A stretch of 64,000 nt of DNA, taken from contig CALBNS010000009.1 of assembly GCA_937896665.1 (NCBI GenBank), positions 1 through 64,000 on the forward strand, written 5' to 3'. Made by a program: the position numbers and the translations under genes. Of the stretch, positions 59,037 through 64,000 are shown piece after piece. Under the pieces are notes generated by a model that saw only the letters and a program-made list of their open reading frames with translations, was not told the origin of the DNA and did not search any database. Source of the stretch: an uncultured Clostridia bacterium. GTDB taxonomy: Bacteria > Bacillota > Clostridia > Lachnospirales > Lachnospiraceae. Position 1 is the first letter of the stretch, and each line of letters starts with the position of its first letter.

Positions 59037-59447
59037 ATGAATTCAATATTAATTGTCTCTCCCAAAAAGGAGGGAAATACATATCAAGTGGCATCGTATT
59101 TGAAAGCAAATAGTGATGCAGAAATGTATGTAATAGATGGTGGTTGGAAGCCTGACTTAGATAAATACGAACATATTGTTTTATGCTCTGGTGTATACGC
59201 AGGCAAAATACATCGTGAATTAATAGCATGGATTCAAGAGACGGACTTTAAAAAAGTTCAGAAGAACACAAAAATACATCTGTTCCTTACTTGGTTTGGA
59301 AGAGGTAAATCTGATTTACATGCAATACAGCAAGTAGGGAAATTAATAGCAGAAAAAGAATTATGCTTAAATACAAATTATGGAACTTGCTTGGGTGGAA
59401 AGTCTATTATAAGAAGTGGTCATCCAAATGGAGAGGACTTTTCATAG
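59037..59447 (+). CDS. flavodoxin-family protein with premature amber stop
   Basis: The 136-residue product (ILIVSPKKEGNTYQVASYLK, ALCSGVYAG-like LCSGVYAGKIHRELI, TWFGRGKSDLHAIQQVGKLI) is a flavodoxin domain, cytoplasmic, probably FMN-binding. The frame stops at TAG (59445-59447) and continues in the same frame with ALSWMREQTKKI and TGA (59484-59486), which looks like the natural C-terminal helix. So the last 12 to 13 residues were probably cut off by one substitution. RBS AGAGGTAGT upstream; it follows the AlbA-type gene by 26 bases. Confidence 0.75.
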   Translation: MNSILIVSPKKEGNTYQVASYLKANSDAEMYVIDGGWKPDLDKYEHIVLCSGVYAGKIHRELIAWIQETDFKKVQKNTKIHLFLTWFGRGKSDLHAIQQVGKLIAEKELCLNTNYGTCLGGKSIIRSGHPNGEDFS

Positions 59448-59502
59448 GCATTATCGTGGATGCGAGAGCAAACAAAAAAAATTTGAATTTGATGAGGTAA
59501 AT

Positions 59503-59712
59503 ATGCACGAGATTTTTGGAATACAAGAAAATGAAAAGTATTTAGATAGAATAGGTGCTTACATTATTCCAATAAAAGGAGAAAGCGTAGGTGTAATAGA
59601 AACCCCAAAAGGATTTTTCTTGTTAGGTGGTGGACTTGAAAACGATAAAACAGATAGTCAATGCATTGTTCGAGAATGTATTGAAGAAGCAGGTTATCGA
59701 GTTAGTATGTGA
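59503..59712 (+). pseudogene. Nudix hydrolase, 3' truncated
   Basis: From ATG at 59503 behind GATGAGG: MHEIFGIQENEKYLDRIGAY, IIPIKGESVGVIETPKGFFL, LGGGLENDKTDSQCIVRECI, EEAGYRV. The Nudix box is complete, but the frame ends within a few residues of it, where the VirB4 fragment of the other strand begins (about 59706). The cargo insertion ends here. Confidence 0.75.
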
Positions 59713-60185
59713 ATGACCTCGCCCTGCATTGCTTTTACAAGAGGGAAATATTCTCTCTCTGGGTCGATAATGATTACATTCGCATTGGGGTCTTTGAGAA
59801 TGATATTGGCCATTTCTTCCTTCGCCGTAAATGATTTACCTGCACCCGATACACCCAAAATAAAGGAGTTTCCGTTTAACAGGTAGCGGCGGTTTGCAAT
59901 GATCATATTTTTGCTGATAACATTCTGCCCGTAATACACACCGTTCTCGTGATAAATTTCCTGCACACGGAATGGGATAAATACCGCAGGGCTCTCTGTG
60001 GTAAGGGTACGCAGGGCATCAATCTTGCGGACACCAAAGAGCAAGGCGGTATTCAATCCATCCATCTGCTGATATTTCAGTACCGCAAACTGGCACAGGT
60101 GCTTTCTGGCGGTGGTAAGGAGTGCTTCCGTATCATTGTCAAGCTGCTCTTTCGTTTCTGCCGTATGCACCATACACAACTTCAT
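59706..60185 (-). pseudogene. VirB4/TraE-type conjugation ATPase, middle fragment
   Basis: MKLCMVHTAETKEQLDNDTE, QQMDGLNTALLFGVRKIDAL, FILGVSGAGKSFTAKEEMAN (Walker A), NVIIIDPEREYFPLVKAMQG, EVIHI. The Walker A half of the same gene whose C-terminus lies at 56028-56440. Both ends are joined to foreign sequence. About 150 residues between the two pieces are missing. Confidence 0.85.
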
Positions 60186-60690
60186 CGTTTAACATATTCC
60201 ACCTGTAAATAAACGGAGTTCGCTTATAATCAGGCCTCTTATCTGCAAATTCATCTGATTGATACACTGAATGTAATCCACCAGCTTGCTTCACTTCATT
60301 CCTTGGCCATTTTCTGACAACCTGAAATAACGAAGAATGCTTGCTTTCATCAACCCAGAATACCTTACCAGTAAAACAATACTCTCCAGCAGTATACGTC
60401 GACTTTGGAAAGACCTCTAGTTGATCCATAGGGTGCCCAATAGCAAACTCATCATCATAAAACTGTCCCTTAGTATCAATACAAAATCCATCTTTCACTT
60501 CCCATGCCTCATAATAGGACGTATCATCAAGAATAAAATCTTTGGGAGAAGATGTACGAAAAAAATGCTGCACTATAAACCCATTAGGTCTCTCATATCC
60601 TGCAATCACTTCTACGTTCCACTTGATGCGCTGATAACAAGCAGCATAGTCCGTATGATTCTCTTCTAAAACAGTCATCCCAGCTGCCAT
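60186..60690 (-). CDS. unknown protein inserted before the VirB4 fragment
   Basis: About 168 residues from ATG at 60688-60690 (MAAGMTVLEENHTDYAACYQ, FIVQHFFRTSSPKDFILDDT, YCFTGKVFWVDESKHSSLFQ). The frame runs into VirB4 sequence at about 60185 (MLNDEVVYGAYG), so the C-terminus is artificial or lost. I do not recognise the family; it is rich in Tyr, Phe and Asp with no membrane segment. Start has AGGAGAAA upstream. Confidence 0.45.
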
Positions 60691-60900
60691 TAGTCAACAT
60701 TTCTCCTTACATACGTGATTTCAATTAAATACAATAGCATCCAACTGCGTTTTCATTATTTTCCAGACAGTGTCTAGAATTTGTCAGCATCTATAATCAA
60801 TTATATATGTATATTTATTTTCTTGGATACATATACTATAATTAAACCATCGGTTTATTCAAGGTCTTCCAGGATAAACTTATAAAGTTACAAAAGTATT

Positions 60901-60929
60901 AAAGGAATGGATTTTTCCATTCCTTTTTT
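60901..60929 (+). terminator. hairpin with T run in a gene-free stretch
   Basis: AAAGGAATGG / CCATTCCTTT stem followed by TTTTTT on the plus strand. No plus-strand gene is seen directly before it. The rest of 60691-60984 is AT rich with nothing recognised. Confidence 0.6.
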
Positions 60930-60984
60930 CAGGCATATCTGATATACTTGTTTTATAATAAATATATCAAAGAAAGGGCATATC

Positions 60985-61077
60985 ATGGCAAAAAAATCAA
61001 CAAGATTAGAAGCATTGAGTGAAACATTCCGTGAAAACGGGATAACATCCGAGACACTGGAGAAAAACGGTGCATAA
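60985..61077 (+). CDS. 30-residue ORF, unknown
   Basis: MAKKSTRLEALSETFRENGI then TSETLEKNGA. It has AAAGGG six to seven bases before the ATG. It may be the 5' end of a gene cut short, because the same region runs into the tail of an AAA ATPase. Family not recognised. 61078-61145 holds no recognisable gene. Confidence 0.3.
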   Translation: MAKKSTRLEALSETFRENGITSETLEKNGA

Positions 61078-61145
61078 GACCTTGAAACAAGGAGAAGAAA
61101 TCATAGAAGAATTATCAGTATGTTTCATTCTTTGGAATCACGAAG

Positions 61146-61622
61146 GTGGACAATCGTTCCGCTGTCACACCGTGTGTTCAGCGAAACATGGAGACTCCTG
61201 CAATAATTGAAAACCGTAATCCTGTGCAGAATTCTTATGCCGCACTATGGGATACATATATGGAGGTTTCCTCTTCAAACACCCTTGTGAATGTAATCCG
61301 CCAGATCTTGGATTATTATTTTCTGCAGTTATGTGGTTACAGCGGCGTAAGTATTAAGGATGAAATTCTGAAAAAACACCGAGACGATTTTGTAACGAAA
61401 TTACCGGATGGTACAGAGGATTGTTCTGAATTGCACATGGCGGCATCGCTCTTACAGTATCTATGCACAAGTAATGACCGAATTTCGGACGGCTTGAACT
61501 TTATCCATACCAGTATTGATGCGGATAGTTGCAGAAGGATATTTGAGAAAATATTCCGTCACATGGAACAAGGTCAGCACTTTGATATGATGATGAAACG
61601 TCAAAAACACATGCCAGTATAA
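61146..61622 (+). pseudogene. AAA_13 / RloC-like ATPase, C-terminal fragment
   Basis: The frame PVQNSYAALWDTYMEVSSSN, TLVNVIRQILDYYFLQLCGY, LHMAASLLQYLCTSNDRISD, then FEKIFRHMEQGQHFDMMMKR is the end of AAA_13 proteins, the class that includes the RloC/PrrC anticodon nucleases. The Walker motifs and nuclease part are missing. It sits tail to tail with a DNA methyltransferase gene; RloC/PrrC proteins are known to accompany restriction systems. Confidence 0.55.
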
Positions 61623-61699
61623 AATGAACAAGGGGTGGACCCTGCCAGCCTAAGACAGGAATCCCCCCCTTTAGTATGTGTGATTTTCAAAACTACTGA

Positions 61700-64000
61700 T
61701 TACGGGTTTCTTCTGTTGGCGAGATATTCCAACATTCTTCTCGCAGTATTCAATATTTCATCTGCATCTTCTCCAAATAGTTCATTAGCCCAAATTCTAT
61801 CCACCTCTCTGATTTCAGGAGTTGCAAGATTTAAGAATTCTATTGAACCATATTCGTCCGTCAAGGCTGCTATCGTTTCTTGCGTCACATTATCCAATAC
61901 AGGAACATAGGTCTTTTCGATATCCGAAACTTCCATTTTTCTCATGCCCTCCTGGTCTTTGGAGGACACTTCGCAAATCAATTGATAAAAAATGGTACTC
62001 ATCCATGTTGATAGCATGATTGCTTTGTTTACTGAAGGCAGTGTGCAAACAACAAAATTCGTAGATACGAATACCGGATTGCGCGACAAGTAGATTCTTC
62101 CCGTCGTTCTGATTGCTCTTGGAATCAAAACAGAATTGGCTGAAAATCTGCCCCTACTTTCCTTGTTCAATATTCTCTTCCACTCTTGATTTGTTTTTCG
62201 TCTTCGCTGTTGCTTTCCCTCTCTGTCAGGAAGCGTATTGTACGCATCAATAATGGCATCTACGATATCTTCGGAATTGTCCGAAACATCCAAGAAATCA
62301 CTATCTCCTGTTCCGATATCAAAAGTATCCAACTTGGCATTACGCATTCCTGCGGATAGAACAATATTTTGCCCCGTGAACTGCTCATATAGATCAGGTC
62401 TTGAATCAAAGAACATAATATCACTTCCGCCACTATTTCCTGCTTGGCCACGTTTAGTCGGATAATCCAATTCTGATAGTTCCGTAAATTGTGCAGAACT
62501 CTGAAAATTCTCTTTTACAAACGTAATTGCATCAACCATTTCACTGTTAAGCATTCGCCATCCATCTTCGGCAGCATCAGATAATTCCTGTGTAGAAATC
62601 TTCTTCACTACAATACCAGGCATCATAGGTGAAAAATCCTCTGTTGCATCGTTTGGCAATGTTTGTGCAAATCTGTGAATATCAATGTTCGGAATTTTAT
62701 CGTAGCTTGAAACAACTTTAACGCATTCAGCCGGAGTTTTTGCTTTTCCTACAAGGACACAGGTATCCTTTGTTACATCATCAAATATTTCGTCACCAGG
62801 ATATGCAAAAACCAAGTGAAGGCCAAATTGATTCAATAATAATCGTCTTATCGCCTTGGCTTCTGATCCGCGGCCCATTAAATGCGTTTTAGGGAACACG
62901 CAAGATATTGTTGTTCCCGGCTGAACAAGTTCAATGAGCAATTCGAGAAAGACTGCTTCTAAAGGCATCTGCCCAATATTAGTTCTTGCTTCACTTCCAG
63001 TCAACCGTCTAATACTTCTATATAAAGGTTGTTTTCTGGCAACACAATTTATTCCCGCAGAGAACGGAGGATTCATCACCACTACTTTGACATCATTGAA
63101 AAATACGGGGTCAACATCCGCAATATTTCGATTATAAATCGCAGCCGAATTTCTTAAACTTATAGTACTTGCATAATTCAAGCCGATTCTCAATGATAGT
63201 AATTCAAGCAACTTGCTGTTTACGTCATTTACAACGATTTGAGTTGGCACCAAATTGTATGTGGGGATTGCTGCACTAATAAGATTTCCACTTCCTGCGG
63301 CGGGGTCACATACAACATCCGTAACATCTAATTCACCGCTACTATATTTTGCCAACTCTGCCACAATTCTTGCTAATTCTAAATCAGTAGGAACCTCTCC
63401 ATCATGTTCATGACCTGCCGACACAATAGAGTGCAGAATACCAGCAACAGAGTCACCATTAACATTCTGATTGCCAAAATCATACAAATCTACCAATGTA
63501 TCATTCTCGATGTTTGCCGTTCTCTCAAACGATTCTTCAGAGTAGTTAAAGATATCCTTAAAGTTAACACGCGCAGCTTCGTCGCAAATTCTCTCAACAT
63601 CGTTTCTGAATAATCTGATATCTCTTAATTCATTTCTATTAATAAAGGTAAATGCGCCTCGAATATATTCATACAAAAGAATCGCTAAGTGAGTTTTCCA
63701 ACGCTTAGATTCCTCTTTGATTTGTTCCATATGAGTTGCAAATTCTTCAAGTGTAACCAAATACTCGTATGTATTATTCGTATAATCAGTTATACGCTCA
63801 CTAAAATATCCGGCAAGTTTCTCGACAAATTCTTCCTCTTCATCCATTTCAAAACTTCCGATGTGAGAAAGACCTGGTTTAAGCATCTGCTGAAAAACAC
63901 GCGGTCTTCCTGCATCATACCTGAAAGAAAATGCATACTCCAAATTTGTGAGAATATAGAAAGGTTTTTCGGATTGTCCCGCGTTCATCTGAACATACGA
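61700..64000 (-). CDS. N6-adenine DNA methyltransferase, restriction-type, cut by the right edge
   Basis: At least 766 residues. The frame stays open to position 64000 (SYVQMNAGQSEKPFY), so the N-terminus lies outside the window and may hold a nuclease domain, as SEKPFYILTNLEYAFSFRYD resembles the region after HsdR-type N-terminal domains. Methyltransferase motif I is VVCDPAAGSGNLISAA, motif IV VVMNPPFSAG. The C-terminal half (KRGQAGNSGGSDIMFFDSRP and later) is probably the target-recognition part. A one-chain restriction-modification enzyme or the M component of a larger defence island is likely. The stop is about 77 bases from the AAA_13 fragment, with an imperfect GGGGGATTCCTG-type stem between. 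Confidence 0.82.
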   Translation of the reverse strand, partial: SYVQMNAGQSEKPFYILTNLEYAFSFRYDAGRPRVFQQMLKPGLSHIGSFEMDEEEEFVEKLAGYFSERITDYTNNTYEYLVTLEEFATHMEQIKEESKRWKTHLAILLYEYIRGAFTFINRNELRDIRLFRNDVERICDEAARVNFKDIFNYSEESFERTANIENDTLVDLYDFGNQNVNGDSVAGILHSIVSAGHEHDGEVPTDLELARIVAELAKYSSGELDVTDVVCDPAAGSGNLISAAIPTYNLVPTQIVVNDVNSKLLELLSLRIGLNYASTISLRNSAAIYNRNIADVDPVFFNDVKVVVMNPPFSAGINCVARKQPLYRSIRRLTGSEARTNIGQMPLEAVFLELLIELVQPGTTISCVFPKTHLMGRGSEAKAIRRLLLNQFGLHLVFAYPGDEIFDDVTKDTCVLVGKAKTPAECVKVVSSYDKIPNIDIHRFAQTLPNDATEDFSPMMPGIVVKKISTQELSDAAEDGWRMLNSEMVDAITFVKENFQSSAQFTELSELDYPTKRGQAGNSGGSDIMFFDSRPDLYEQFTGQNIVLSAGMRNAKLDTFDIGTGDSDFLDVSDNSEDIVDAIIDAYNTLPDREGKQQRRRKTNQEWKRILNKESRGRFSANSVLIPRAIRTTGRIYLSRNPVFVSTNFVVCTLPSVNKAIMLSTWMSTIFYQLICEVSSKDQEGMRKMEVSDIEKTYVPVLDNVTQETIAALTDEYGSIEFLNLATPEIREVDRIWANELFGEDADEILNTARRMLEYLANRRNP

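Noticed and set aside
1..64000. CRISPR array, rRNA or tRNA genes
   Set aside because: No regular repeat-spacer series and no cloverleaf or rRNA sequence was noticed on reading; a dedicated scan was not possible.

Overview
This looks like chromosomal DNA of an anaerobic gut-type Firmicute, most likely a Lachnospiraceae member. That is inferred from gene content and style: low GC, strong AGGAGG ribosome binding sites, the rpmG-secE-nusG-rplKA and rplJL ribosomal block, a large mucin-type GH84 glycosidase with FIVAR repeats, clostridial HdrABC/Flx electron-transfer genes, a molybdenum purine dehydrogenase, and typical clostridial mobile elements. No species call is possible from the sequence alone. 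Almost all resident genes are on the minus strand, so operons read from high to low coordinates.

Region 1 (1-4550): ribosomal and transcription genes rpmG, secE, nusG, rplK, rplA, then rplJ and rplL behind a consensus promoter and an L10 leader. A matching hairpin motif precedes both rplK and rplA and may be an L1 autoregulatory site. Region 2 (4548-12214): a 1793-residue secreted GH84 glycosidase, a GPH-family sugar symporter and RNase H.

Region 3 (12320-24940) is the most interesting part. It reads as one long transcription unit: an LDH-fold malate dehydrogenase, HdrB, HdrC, HdrA, FlxD, FlxC, FlxB, FlxA, a 2Fe-2S/4Fe-4S subunit, a soluble fumarate reductase flavoprotein, an AspT-type exchanger, and both subunits of class I fumarase. 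A near-consensus Rex operator lies between its promoter and first gene. Together the genes would take oxaloacetate to malate, fumarate and succinate. NADH would enter through the Flx/Hdr complex, which has all the parts for flavin-based electron bifurcation. I infer an NADH-dependent, ferredoxin-reducing, membrane-independent fumarate reductase.

Region 4 (24977-42123): a HAD phosphatase, a pair of tiny ORFs, a CofE-like ligase, xpt, and a molybdenum module. The module comprises a THEP1-MocA fusion, a ModE-type regulator, a FecCD-type ABC importer (a probable molybdate importer), a candidate ModE operator, and three-subunit xanthine dehydrogenase. Xanthine permease, malic enzyme, an amidohydrolase, an ABC-2 exporter and a NifX-like protein with a His/Cys-rich tail follow.

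Region 5 (42174-48470): two graveyards of truncated genes (acetyltransferase, DUF1016 nuclease, Nudix, XRE, GNAT, RdgB, pyrophosphatase-like, kinase-like) flank an intact helicase-nuclease. Region 6 (48689-60690): layered mobile-element remains. They include a large serine recombinase with two unknown companions, a recombinase-like ORF with a degenerate catalytic site, a frameshifted RepA ATPase, a group II intron 3' end inside a recombinase tail, and an IS66 remnant. A VirB4/TraE conjugation ATPase gene is split by a cargo insertion carrying a Schlafen/AlbA-type protein and a flavodoxin. Region 7 (61146-64000): the tail of an AAA ATPase resembling anticodon-nuclease RloC, and a large N6-adenine methyltransferase that runs off the right edge. 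No tRNA, rRNA or CRISPR array was seen.
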